Assembly: GCF_002709775.1 (NCBI RefSeq)
Contig: NZ_PAQR01000034.1
Location: 62,001-126,000, forward strand
Source: Thalassospira sp.
GTDB lineage: Bacteria > Pseudomonadota > Alphaproteobacteria > Rhodospirillales > Thalassospiraceae
DNA length: 64,000 nt
Direction of reading: 5' to 3'
The position numbers were made by a program, and so were the translations under genes. Position 1 is the stretch's first letter, and every line of letters starts with the position of its first letter. Positions 26,537 through 34,518 of this stretch are shown piece by piece. A model generated the notes under the pieces. It saw only the letters and a list, made by a program, of their open reading frames with translations. It had not been told where the DNA came from and did no database searches.

Positions 26537-27175
26537 ATGATTGCAGAACAGACAAGCGCACGGGCAGCACAATTTGGTGCTGCCCACCTGCCCCGTACAA
26601 CAAGCTTTGTCAAAGCCACCAAATCCGATGCCGATGCGATGGCAGAACTGATCAATATCGCTGGCGAAGGCCTGCCTGCCTATTTATGGCAGGGCATGGC
26701 AAGCGCGGATGAAACCGCCTTTGACGTCGGGCGCAAACGGGCCGCGCGCGATGAAGGCGGCTTTTCATATCGCAATACCACCCTTGCGGTGCGCGGTGGT
26801 GAAACCATCGCAGCCCTTGTCGATTACGCCCAACCCGATCAGCCGGAACCCGTTGATCCGTCCGAACTGCCTGCGATGTTTGTGCCATTGATCGAGCTTG
26901 AAAACCTGGCACCGGGCAGCTGGTATATCAATGTGCTGGCGGTATTTCCCGACCATCGTGATCAGGGGGTTGGCTCCGACCTGATTGCCCGGGCAGAGGC
27001 CAATGCGCGACAGGCGGGCAAAAAGACCGTCAGCCTGATTGCATCAGATGGCAATCCCGGTGCGATGCGCCTGTATCAACGTCATGGCTTTGTCGCGTGC
27101 GCCAAGCGCGCAATGGTGAAGGAAGATTGGGAAAACCCGGGTCGGAACTGGGTTTTGATGATCAAGGAAATCTGA
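26537..27175 (+). CDS. GNAT family N-acetyltransferase
   Basis: A 212-residue protein. The acetyl-CoA site is 'INVLAVFPDHRDQGVGSDLIARAEANARQAG' (R/Q-x-x-G-x-G/A variant), with 'LIASDGNPGAMRLYQRHGF' as the GNAT C-terminal motif. The substrate is unknown. It is probably co-transcribed with the homocysteine methyltransferase gene. A hairpin overlapping the end of the holC-like fragment (about 27181-27215) may terminate it. Confidence 0.88.
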   Translation: MIAEQTSARAAQFGAAHLPRTTSFVKATKSDADAMAELINIAGEGLPAYLWQGMASADETAFDVGRKRAARDEGGFSYRNTTLAVRGGETIAALVDYAQPDQPEPVDPSELPAMFVPLIELENLAPGSWYINVLAVFPDHRDQGVGSDLIARAEANARQAGKKTVSLIASDGNPGAMRLYQRHGFVACAKRAMVKEDWENPGRNWVLMIKEI

Positions 27176-27197
27176 AAATACAAAAGGCCGACTGCAC

Positions 27198-27440
27198 TTA
27201 GCTTTCGGCCTTTTTCTCCCACGATCCTTGCGGGGTTTGTTGCCAGTAGGACAGTTTGAGGCCGGCGTCTGTCCAGTCTTTCCAGCGGGTGCGGGCCTCG
27301 GCCACGGCATCATGGTCGCGATCATCAAACAGCATGATGACGCGTTCATAATCCCCGACCTTCTCGCTCATGGCGCGGTCGGTCAGAAACAGGAAATGGG
27401 CACCGTTGGGATTTTCATCCTCGGACGTCAGCCAGATTGG
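27198..27440 (-). pseudogene. holC 3'-end fragment (diverged partial duplicate)
   Basis: It encodes only the last 79 or so residues of a DNA polymerase III chi subunit (from 'IWLTSEDENPNGAHFLFLTDRAMSEKVGDYERV' to 'SWEKKAES'). The complete gene lies at 28144-28599. The two stretches (27200-27440 and 28146-28386) agree at 70 of 79 residues; the first 31 bases are identical. The divergence is too high for a recent local duplication, so one copy was probably imported with the gene between them. There is no start of its own. Confidence 0.85.
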
Positions 27441-28117
27441 TAAGGAACTGCTTTCCATCCTGCAGAAAAGTTCTCTAAAATTTCCTTTTCTCGCCCCGAC
27501 CCTATAAGCCACAAGTATTTGTCAACAACCCTATATTTATAAGGGTAGATTCTCGGGATATATTTTTGAGCTTCAGCCAGATTTGTCTTTTTCTCGTCCG
27601 CAAAATCAAAGAAGCTCTTAAAAAAGTCAGCTGCTGAATGCGAAGCCTTTAGATCAGTATTTTTCCGTAACCCCTTTACGATATACTGATCGTACATGGG
27701 CACATATTTCGGCTGATAAAACCAAAAAAGCTTGAGTGTAAGGCTCGGCATTTGCAGTTCCCCATCCTGTGGTTTTCTGAAAGACCTACCAAGCTTTGTT
27801 GGGCAAAGCATATGGTCTACTTCTTCCAATCTGCGAGCGACCTCTTCCGTACAATTCTGAGTCGGCAGCGCCGGACTGTACACTTTCTGACTTAGCGCTA
27901 AGAGGTACCTACGAGTTTTGCAATTTGCACCTGAGAAAACGGCACCCTTCTTTCCTCTCAATAATGAGTACTTCTTGAGGAACTCATGGCAGGTCCCATG
28001 CTCGCAAGCGGTCCATTCGCCTTTTTGATTTTGATCCAACCATTTTGCGTCATGTCTATCAAATATAGCTAGCTGTTCAGAGATAGCCCAAACCCAGCGC
28101 AGCAGTTCAGAATCCAA
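27428..28117 (-). CDS. Unknown accessory protein inserted at the 3' end of holC
   Basis: A 229-residue protein of no family I can name. The start is a TTG at 28117 with GGGAGG five bases upstream; the open frame extends further upstream only as a holC shadow. It is rich in aromatic and basic residues. Notable segments are 'CEHGTCHEFLKKYSLL', 'PSLTLKLFWFYQPKYVPMYDQYIVKGL' and, near the C-terminus, 'YPYKYRVVDKYLWLIGSG'. No signal peptide or membrane helix is evident. The spaced 'P.YD..IV..L ... D.YLW..G' pattern recalls uncharacterised DNA-glycosylase-like or defence-associated proteins, but only loosely. The DNA is clearly AT-richer than the flanks, and holC 3' sequences bracket the gene. Its last codons run into the partial holC copy. 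Confidence 0.7.
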   Translation of the reverse strand: MDSELLRWVWAISEQLAIFDRHDAKWLDQNQKGEWTACEHGTCHEFLKKYSLLRGKKGAVFSGANCKTRRYLLALSQKVYSPALPTQNCTEEVARRLEEVDHMLCPTKLGRSFRKPQDGELQMPSLTLKLFWFYQPKYVPMYDQYIVKGLRKNTDLKASHSAADFFKSFFDFADEKKTNLAEAQKYIPRIYPYKYRVVDKYLWLIGSGREKEILENFSAGWKAVPYQSG

Positions 28118-28143
28118 AGCGGCCTCCCAGATTAAAAAAACAA

Positions 28144-28599
28144 TCAGCTTTCGGCCTTTTTCTCCCACGATCCTTGAGGGGTTTGTTGCCAGTAGGACAG
28201 TTTGTGTCCGGCGTCCTTCCAGTCTTTCCAACGGGTGCGGGCCTCAGAAACCGCATCGTAATCGCGATCATCAAACAGCATGATGACCCGTTCATAATCG
28301 CCGACCTTGTCGCTCATGGCGCGGTCGGTCAGGAACAGGAATTGCGCGCCGTTGGGATTTTCATCATCCGTCGTCAGCCAGACCGGCTGCATTTCGGCAT
28401 CGCCGTCGGATTTGGAGCCATGGGGCAACCAGCTTGCCGGATCAAAGGTCCAAAGCAGGGTGTTGATGGCTTCGACCCGTTCTTCGACACCGGTCATCAC
28501 CACGGCACGCTTTTCGCGCTCCAGCGTTTTGGAGAGCAGCGTGGGCAAGGCCCGTTCCAGCGGCATGCTGGTGAGATGGTAGAACCAGATATCAGCCAT
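28144..28599 (-). CDS. holC: DNA polymerase III subunit chi
   Basis: A 151-residue chi subunit that links the clamp loader to SSB. N-terminal 'MADIWFYHLTSMPLERALPTLLSKTLERE', 'INTLLWTFDPASWLPHGSK' and 'VWLTTDDENPNGAQFLFLTDRA' are all family-typical, and the length is normal. It is downstream of pepA on the same strand, the usual pepA-holC order. Its 3' end is followed directly by the foreign 229-residue gene. Confidence 0.92.
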   Translation of the reverse strand: MADIWFYHLTSMPLERALPTLLSKTLEREKRAVVMTGVEERVEAINTLLWTFDPASWLPHGSKSDGDAEMQPVWLTTDDENPNGAQFLFLTDRAMSDKVGDYERVIMLFDDRDYDAVSEARTRWKDWKDAGHKLSYWQQTPQGSWEKKAES

Positions 28600-28689
28600 A
28601 AGGCGGTTTTATCCCGAACATGAAAACGGGGCAAGGTGATCAACACCCTGCCCCGTATATTTCAACGCTATCATGCCCCACTATGCCAA

Positions 28690-28724
28690 CGTGGATTCCC
28701 GTACCCGCCTGCGCGGGAATGACG
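28690..28724 (+). repeat. REP-like palindrome, copy 3
   Basis: CGTGGATTCCCGTACCCGCC-TGC-GCGGGAATGACGG, in the pepA-holC spacer. It has a 5-base insertion in the left arm compared with copies at 20407 and 31324. Confidence 0.7.
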
Positions 28725-28741
28725 GCATTTGGGCATAGCGG

Positions 28742-30211
28742 TTAGCTTTCGTAGTTATCAGCAACAAAGCGATCAAGCAGACGCACGCCAAAGCCGGTGC
28801 CGCCTTTCGGCACGACTTCCTTGTCCGCAGTCGACCAGGCCATGGCGGCGATATCAAGATGCGCCCACGGGCGATCCTTGGTGATAAAGCGCTTGAGGAA
28901 CTGGGCCGCGGTGATCGAACCGGCCGGACGGCCGCCAACGTTTTTCATGTCGGCAATGTCGGATTTAAGCTGCTTGTCATAGGCAGGCGACAGCGGCAGA
29001 CGCCAGACGCCCTCATCAACCGAAAGACCGGCTGTGGTGATCTGGGTTGCCAGATCATCATTATTGGAAAACAGACCGGCATTTTCATGACCGAGTGCTA
29101 TGATGACTGCACCGGTCAGGGTTGCGAGATCAACGATCAGACGCGGGTCGTATTTTTCCTGCACATAGGTCAGCGCATCACAGAGAACCAGACGGCCTTC
29201 GGCGTCGGTATTGATGACTTCGATCGTCTGACCGGACATGGAGGTAACAACATCGCCCGGGCGCTGCGCGCTTGAGGACGGCATGTTTTCAACAAGGCCC
29301 AGAACCGCAACCACATTGCATTTCGCCTTACGACCAGCCAATGCCTTCATCAGGCCCGACACCACACCGGCCCCGCCCATATCCCACTTCATGTCTTCCA
29401 TGCCAGCAGCGGGTTTGAGCGAGATACCACCGGTATCAAAGGTCACACCCTTACCAACGAAGGCAACCGGGGCGTCCTTTTTCTTGCCACCGTTCCAGCG
29501 CATGACGACCATGGCCGGTTTACGGGCCGAACCCATGGCAACGCCCAGAAGTGCTCCCATGCCAAGCTTCTTCATTTCCTTTTCATCAAGGATGTCGATC
29601 TCGACACCGAGTTTTTCGAGTGCCTTGACTTCCTTGGCGAAGCTTTCGGGATAGAGAACGTTGGCCGGTTCGGACACCAGATCGCGGGTGAAGAACACGC
29701 CTTCGACGACCTTTTTGGCGGCATCGAACTGTTTCTTGGCATCCTTGTAATCGCGGGCGGCGATATCAAAGGCCTTCAATACCGGCTTGTCTTCCTTGGT
29801 CTCGGTGGTGCGGTATTTATCGAAACGATAATCGCGCAGCATTGCACCGGTTGCGAAATCAGACGCGAGGTTTTCCATGTCAAAGAGAACGGAAAGCTCC
29901 TTCTCGCCGGTCGAGATGGCGCGTGCGGTGACGGAACCACCCAGTTTCTGCGCAGCAATCACGTCAAATTCGGCTTCCTTGCCGATCCCGAAAATGATCA
30001 CACGCGACAGATCGACATTGGCCGGTGCCAGGATCTGCAGGCTTTGGCCCGATTTACCCTTGAAGGTCGACGCCTTGATCGCCTTGGTGATCGCACCACC
30101 GGTTGCCTCATCAAGTGCAACCGCACTTGGCATCAGATCGGCGCCTTCGGTCGCAAAGGCGATTACGGCACCGCTTTTCGGAATGGCGAGATCGGAAAAC
30201 GTGATCTTCAT
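28742..30211 (-). CDS. pepA: Leucyl aminopeptidase (M17 family)
   Basis: A 489-residue cytosolic exopeptidase with two metals. The catalytic half includes 'FVGKGVTFDTGGISLKPAAGMEDMKWDMGGAGVV', 'NTDAEGRLVLCDALTYVQ' (the NTDAEGRL signature) and 'VGGRPAGSITAAQFLKRF'. The N-terminal domain (MKITFSDLAIP) is variable, as usual. ATG 30211 has AGGAG upstream. It precedes holC, the common arrangement. Confidence 0.96.
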   Translation of the reverse strand: MKITFSDLAIPKSGAVIAFATEGADLMPSAVALDEATGGAITKAIKASTFKGKSGQSLQILAPANVDLSRVIIFGIGKEAEFDVIAAQKLGGSVTARAISTGEKELSVLFDMENLASDFATGAMLRDYRFDKYRTTETKEDKPVLKAFDIAARDYKDAKKQFDAAKKVVEGVFFTRDLVSEPANVLYPESFAKEVKALEKLGVEIDILDEKEMKKLGMGALLGVAMGSARKPAMVVMRWNGGKKKDAPVAFVGKGVTFDTGGISLKPAAGMEDMKWDMGGAGVVSGLMKALAGRKAKCNVVAVLGLVENMPSSSAQRPGDVVTSMSGQTIEVINTDAEGRLVLCDALTYVQEKYDPRLIVDLATLTGAVIIALGHENAGLFSNNDDLATQITTAGLSVDEGVWRLPLSPAYDKQLKSDIADMKNVGGRPAGSITAAQFLKRFITKDRPWAHLDIAAMAWSTADKEVVPKGGTGFGVRLLDRFVADNYES

Positions 30212-30420
30212 GGTGAACAGGACTCCTGTCATGTTTCGGGGCGCGCAGGCCTTATAAGAAGCACCTGCGTCATTGAATACTGCCTCCTAATCTAGCGTGA
30301 ATAACGCGCTTGAAAAGGCTTATCGTTGAAAAAGAACGCGATGCGTGGCCCCTGCACCGGCACCAAGTGATCTTGGTCATCGTCTTTGGTGCAGGACAAA
30401 TTGACATTGCGCAGAGACTT

Positions 30421-30464
30421 GCGAACAAAAACATTACATCATAATTTTATGGTATATTGTTCGC
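30421..30464. promoter_or_regulatory. Inverted repeat upstream of the DUF2798 gene
   Basis: GCGAACAA (30421-30428) and TTGTTCGC (30457-30464) are perfect inverted 8-mers separated by 28 AT-rich bases, the second ending 20 bases before the ATG. This could be a regulator-binding pair overlapping the promoter. Confidence 0.4.
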
Positions 30465-30484
30465 ATTATCGGAAGAAGACCCCC

Positions 30485-30739
30485 ATGCAGCCTTTTATTC
30501 CCCGCCGTCTGGAGCCTGTTGCCTTTGCATTCCTGCTTTCGGGCATCCAGTCCTTTCTGATTTCGGGCATCGCAACGTCCATCGCGATTTCGGACTGGTC
30601 GAAGTTTTTTGAATTGTGGATGGGAGCCTATGTGTCGTCCTGGGCGATTGCGTTCCCGGGTGTGCTGGTGGTGGCACCGCTGGTGCGCCGGATTTTGAAA
30701 CGGATCGTCAAACCGGACAGCAGCACGCAGGCCGCCTAA
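30485..30739 (+). CDS. DUF2798 domain-containing small membrane protein
   Basis: An 84-residue protein with two hydrophobic helices (AFAFLLSGIQSFLISGIATS and WAIAFPGVLVVAPLVRRI), matching DUF2798: start with 'IPRR', helix, 'F...W...Y..SW..AFP', helix, 'R.I...V'. ATG 30485 is preceded by GGAAGAAG. The function is unknown. It stands alone between divergent pepA and converging GNAT genes. Confidence 0.8.
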   Translation: MQPFIPRRLEPVAFAFLLSGIQSFLISGIATSIAISDWSKFFELWMGAYVSSWAIAFPGVLVVAPLVRRILKRIVKPDSSTQAA

Positions 30740-30750
30740 GCCACGGTTAA

Positions 30751-31215
30751 TCAACCAAAATCAAACAGCGAAAGCGACGGGTTGGATTTGATATATTCCA
30801 CCTCGTCGTTTTCGATATCGCCCGTACTGTGCCAACCGTGGCTTTCATAAAAGCCGTGTGCGCGGTTACCGGGATTGGCCCCGGTGGTCAGCGAGATGTC
30901 ATTACATCCTTGGGCAAACAACCAGTCTTCGGCCGTGCGCAGCAGGGCAGCGCCGACACCGCGCCCTTCAAATTCCGGATCGACGAACAGTGCCCAAAGG
31001 GTGGCCTCGCTCGGGATCGCAATCGCGAAACCGGCGGCGGAGCCATCGAGATCGGCAAGCCAGATGCCATAGCCCTGGGAAAGCCACTTGCCAAAGGCCG
31101 CCTTGGTGATGCCGCGTTCGGCGAGTTCCGAGGCAGAGAGATGGTTTTCGCGCACGCGGCTTCGGATGGCAAAGATTGCCCCGACATCGCCCAATCGTGC
31201 TTTACGAATTTTCAT
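30751..31215 (-). CDS. GNAT family N-acetyltransferase
   Basis: A 154-residue protein. 'LWALFVDPEFEGRGVGAALLRTAEDWLF' is the acetyl-CoA motif and 'SLTTGANPGNRAHGFYESHGWH' the C-terminal GNAT element. The substrate is unknown. The ATG at 31215 (MKIRKARLGDV) fits the family; a GTG three codons upstream (31224) is an alternative. Confidence 0.87.
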   Translation of the reverse strand: MKIRKARLGDVGAIFAIRSRVRENHLSASELAERGITKAAFGKWLSQGYGIWLADLDGSAAGFAIAIPSEATLWALFVDPEFEGRGVGAALLRTAEDWLFAQGCNDISLTTGANPGNRAHGFYESHGWHSTGDIENDEVEYIKSNPSLSLFDFG

Positions 31216-31323
31216 CCCGGCCACTGTGCGTACTTTCTTGCCAACCGCGTCAAACTGGGCGGCAATTTAGCGATATGACGCGAGAGCGCCAGCGAAATCG
31301 TCAGGTCGTTGTGTTCCCCAATC

Positions 31324-31350
31324 GTCATCCCCGCGCAGGCGGGGATCCAG
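31324..31350 (-). repeat. REP-like palindrome, copy 4
   Basis: GTCATCCCCGC-GCA-GGCGGGGATCCAG, the reverse orientation of copies at 20407 and 28690, between the GNAT gene and the radical SAM gene. Confidence 0.75.
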
Positions 31351-31370
31351 TCCGGAATGACCACGGGTGG

Positions 31371-32468
31371 TCAGGTGGTTTCTTTGAGCCGCACCGGCAG
31401 GCGTTTCGGGCCCCATTGGCCCGGTTGTGCCTGAAAGACGCCAGCGCAATGAGTGCCGCAGCTTTTGCAGGCCCCGTGGGCATCAAGGTTCCAGTCCGAA
31501 AGCTGATACCAGTCACGACCAATCAGGATCTCGCCGCAGGCATGGCAGAAGGTGCTGCTATGCGTTTTGTCATGGACGTTGCCGACATAGGCATAGCGAA
31601 TGCCGTTTTCCATGGCGATCTTGCGCGCGCGTACCAGTGTTTCGGGCGGGGTGCGCGGCGTATCCATCATTTTCCAGTCGGGATGAAAGGCCGAGAAATG
31701 CATCGGCACGTCGGGGCCGAGTTCATCATGCACCCATGACGTCATTTCATGGAATTCGGCGTCACCATCATTTTCGCCCGGGATCACAAGGTTGGTCAGC
31801 TCCACCCAGACACCGGTTTCATGGCGGAGATATTTAAGCGTCTCCAACACGTCACCCAGATGGGCCGAGCAGAGCTGATGATAAAAGCGATCCGTAAAGC
31901 CCTTCAAATCCACATTGGCGGCATCCATGTGGCGGAAGAATTCCACGCGGGCCTCATCACCAATATAGCCCGCCGTGACCGCCACGGTGCGTAAGCCCAT
32001 TTCGCGGCAGGCAATGGCGACATCGACAGCATATTCCAGAAAAATCACCGGATCATTATAGGTAAAGGCGACGGATGAGCAGCCATAGGCCTTGGCGGTT
32101 TTGGCGATCATTTCAGGGGTTGCGAGCGAGGAAAGCTTATCCATCTCGCGCGCTTTGGAGATTTCGTAATTCTGGCAGAACTTGCAGGTCAGGTTACAGC
32201 CCGCCGTGCCAAAGGACAGGATCGGGGTGCCGGGCAGGAAATGATTGAGCGGCTTCTTCTCGACCGGATCAATGCAAAAGCCCGATGATCGCCCCCACGT
32301 CGTCAGCACCATCTGATCGCCTTGGCGGGCGCGGACAAAACACAAGCCCCGCTGCCCGTCTTTCAGCTTGCAAAAGCGCGGGCAGACATCGCACTGAATA
32401 CGACCATCATCGAGATGGTGCCAGTAGCGCGCCGGGACGGTGTCGGTGTTGATCGCGGGATCAGTCAT
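31371..32468 (-). CDS. amrS: AmmeMemoRadiSam system radical SAM enzyme
   Basis: A 365-residue radical SAM protein. The cluster motif is 'GTAGCNLTCKFCQNYEIS' (CxxxCxxC). Extra Cys pairs occur at the N-terminus ('CDVCPRFCKLKDGQRGLC') and C-terminus ('CHACGEILIG', 'CKSCGTHC'), consistent with additional iron or zinc sites. The ATG at 32468 (MTDPAINTDTVPARYW) is used. It is divergent from the fused AmrB-AmrA gene 88 bases away. The reaction of this widespread three-part system is not established to my knowledge. Confidence 0.93.
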   Translation of the reverse strand: MTDPAINTDTVPARYWHHLDDGRIQCDVCPRFCKLKDGQRGLCFVRARQGDQMVLTTWGRSSGFCIDPVEKKPLNHFLPGTPILSFGTAGCNLTCKFCQNYEISKAREMDKLSSLATPEMIAKTAKAYGCSSVAFTYNDPVIFLEYAVDVAIACREMGLRTVAVTAGYIGDEARVEFFRHMDAANVDLKGFTDRFYHQLCSAHLGDVLETLKYLRHETGVWVELTNLVIPGENDGDAEFHEMTSWVHDELGPDVPMHFSAFHPDWKMMDTPRTPPETLVRARKIAMENGIRYAYVGNVHDKTHSSTFCHACGEILIGRDWYQLSDWNLDAHGACKSCGTHCAGVFQAQPGQWGPKRLPVRLKETT

Positions 32469-32556
32469 CAGCTTTTTCCAAATGCAAAGCTTCCTCTTTG
32501 AAAATCTAGTCCTGATCGCTATCTTTTTCAAAGGAAGTCATGCGATTGGAGCGCCA

Positions 32557-34035
32557 ATGACCATCATCCGCCCACCTGCTGTTGCCGGGACGTTTTATCC
32601 GGCCGATGCCGATCTGCTGCGTAGCGAGATTGACGGGCTGATGGGTGCGGCCCTGCAATCGGATGTCGCGCAGCAGGAAACGGCCACGCCCAAGGCGATC
32701 ATTGTGCCGCATGCGGGTCTGATGTTTTCGGGCAGTCTGGCCGCGCTTGGCTTTGCGACGGTGCGCGCACTCAAGGACACCATCAAACGCATTGTGATCA
32801 TTGGCCCGGCACACCGCATGGCGTTTCAGGGGATTGCGCTGGCGCGGGCTGATCAGTTTGCCACCCCGCTTGGCACGATGCGCTGCGACCTACCATCACT
32901 TCAAAAGGCCTTGGCACTGCCGCATGTTCAGATGCTTGATGAGGCGCATACGCTTGAGCATGGGCTTGAGATCGAATTGCCGTTTATCCAGCGCCTGTTT
33001 GGCGAGGGGGCTGATATCGGCATTGTGCCGCTTCTGGTCAGCAGGTGCAGCCCCCGCCAGGTGCATGAAGTGATCGAGAAGCTTTGGGGCGGGCCGGAAA
33101 CCCTGATCGTGATTTCATCGGATCTGTCGCATTTCCATGATTATGACACCGCGCAGAAGATGGATAACCGCACGCGCGCGATGATCGAGAATTTTGATGC
33201 CGAGAATATTGATAGCAGCGATGCCTGTGGCGCGCTTCCCGTCGCCGGGATGTTGATTGCCGCACGCAATCGCGGCATGCGGATCAAGACGCTTGGCATG
33301 CGCAATTCCGGCGATGTGACCGGCGATAAATCGCGCGTTGTCGGTTATGGCGCCTGGGCGCTTTATGACGGAAAGGCAGCGGGGATGCGCGATGACGACG
33401 AGGACGGCGAGGATGATTTTACCAAGGCGACCGAACATCTGATCAAAACGCATGGGGCCGAGATGCTGGGCCTGTGTCGGCAATCGATCCTGCATGGGCT
33501 TGAGACCGGGGCGCTGCTTTCGGTGTCGCCAAATGAATTTGGCCCGGCACTTTCGGCACCGGGGGCGTGTTTTGTCACGCTCAAGAAGGCCGGGCAGTTG
33601 CGCGGTTGTATCGGGTCGATCATGGCGCATGCGCCGCTTGCCACAGACCTTTGCGAGAATGCCTTCAAGGCAGCGTTCCGTGATCCGCGCTTTGCCGGAT
33701 TGTCACGCGAAGAAATCAATGATGATCTGGAGCTTTCGATATCGGTGCTGTCGCCGCCCCATCCGTTTGCCTTTGCCGATGAGGCGGATTTTGTCGCCAA
33801 GCTGACGCCGTTTGAGGACGGGATTATTCTGGCGGATGGTAATCGGCGGGGCTTGTTCCTGCCGCAAGTTTGGGATCAATTGCCCGATCCGAAAGATTTC
33901 CTCGCCCACCTTAAGCGCAAGGCGGGGCTTGCGATGGATCACTGGTCGCCCAATATGCGCGCAGAGCGGTTTATTACGCGCGGGATATCGTCACGCGATG
34001 TTTCGCCGCACGGTTTCTGGGACCAGCAGGGTTAA
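32557..34035 (+). CDS. AmmeMemoRadiSam system protein B (Memo) fused to protein A (AMMECR1)
   Basis: A 492-residue fusion. Residues 1-280 are Memo-like ('RPPAVAGTFYPADADLLR', 'VPHAGLMFSGSLA', 'GPAHRMAFQGIALA', 'SSDLSHFHDYDTAQ', 'DACGALPVAGML'), with His and Cys residues of the class III dioxygenase-like site. Residues about 300-492 are AMMECR1-like ('GACFVTLKKAGQLRGCIGSIMAHAPLATDLCENAFKAAFRDPRF', where LRGCIGS is the hallmark; 'DGIILADGNRRGLFLPQVW'). The linker is acidic (DDDEDGEDDF). GGAG lies six bases before ATG 32557. Confidence 0.93.
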   Translation: MTIIRPPAVAGTFYPADADLLRSEIDGLMGAALQSDVAQQETATPKAIIVPHAGLMFSGSLAALGFATVRALKDTIKRIVIIGPAHRMAFQGIALARADQFATPLGTMRCDLPSLQKALALPHVQMLDEAHTLEHGLEIELPFIQRLFGEGADIGIVPLLVSRCSPRQVHEVIEKLWGGPETLIVISSDLSHFHDYDTAQKMDNRTRAMIENFDAENIDSSDACGALPVAGMLIAARNRGMRIKTLGMRNSGDVTGDKSRVVGYGAWALYDGKAAGMRDDDEDGEDDFTKATEHLIKTHGAEMLGLCRQSILHGLETGALLSVSPNEFGPALSAPGACFVTLKKAGQLRGCIGSIMAHAPLATDLCENAFKAAFRDPRFAGLSREEINDDLELSISVLSPPHPFAFADEADFVAKLTPFEDGIILADGNRRGLFLPQVWDQLPDPKDFLAHLKRKAGLAMDHWSPNMRAERFITRGISSRDVSPHGFWDQQG

Positions 34036-34040
34036 ACGTT

Positions 34041-34424
34041 ATGGCAAACGAGACACAAGGCGACACACGCTACGCCGATTTCATCCGCGAGGTTGCGGAA
34101 TGGGAGGGTGTCTGGGCGCTGTATCATAATGGCTGGTTGCTGCGCACGACCGAGACGGGCCAGAAATACTGCCCGATCTTTGCCATGCGTGATGAAGCCA
34201 AAAGCTTTGAGGCCAGCATTCAAAGCGACCATGTGCCGACCGCGATCACGCTGGTTGAGCTGATGGAAAGCCTGATGGTGCAGTGGCGGGCCGAGGACAT
34301 CATGGCGGGCATCTGCCCCACCCCGGCCAAGCCCGCGATTGTCGTCAGCCTTGATCAGGTGAGTTCAGATCTGATGACCGCACTCAAGGACGTCATGACC
34401 GAGCGGTTTGGCAAGCAGAGCTGA
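34041..34424 (+). CDS. DUF2750 domain-containing protein
   Basis: A 127-residue soluble protein. 'RYADFIREVAEWEGVWALYHNGWLLRTTETGQKYCPIFAMRDEAKSF' fits the DUF2750 pattern (Y..F...V.....VW.L...GW). The function is unknown. It begins five bases after the Memo-AMMECR1 stop, so it is probably co-transcribed, and precedes cysQ. Confidence 0.72.
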   Translation: MANETQGDTRYADFIREVAEWEGVWALYHNGWLLRTTETGQKYCPIFAMRDEAKSFEASIQSDHVPTAITLVELMESLMVQWRAEDIMAGICPTPAKPAIVVSLDQVSSDLMTALKDVMTERFGKQS

Positions 34425-34518
34425 AAAGACGCTGCACCTCCAAAGCTGGGCTGGACCTTGCGGACAAAATTCCCTATTCCCGTGGGATAGTTCAATCTCC
34501 CTGATAAACGAGAGTGCC

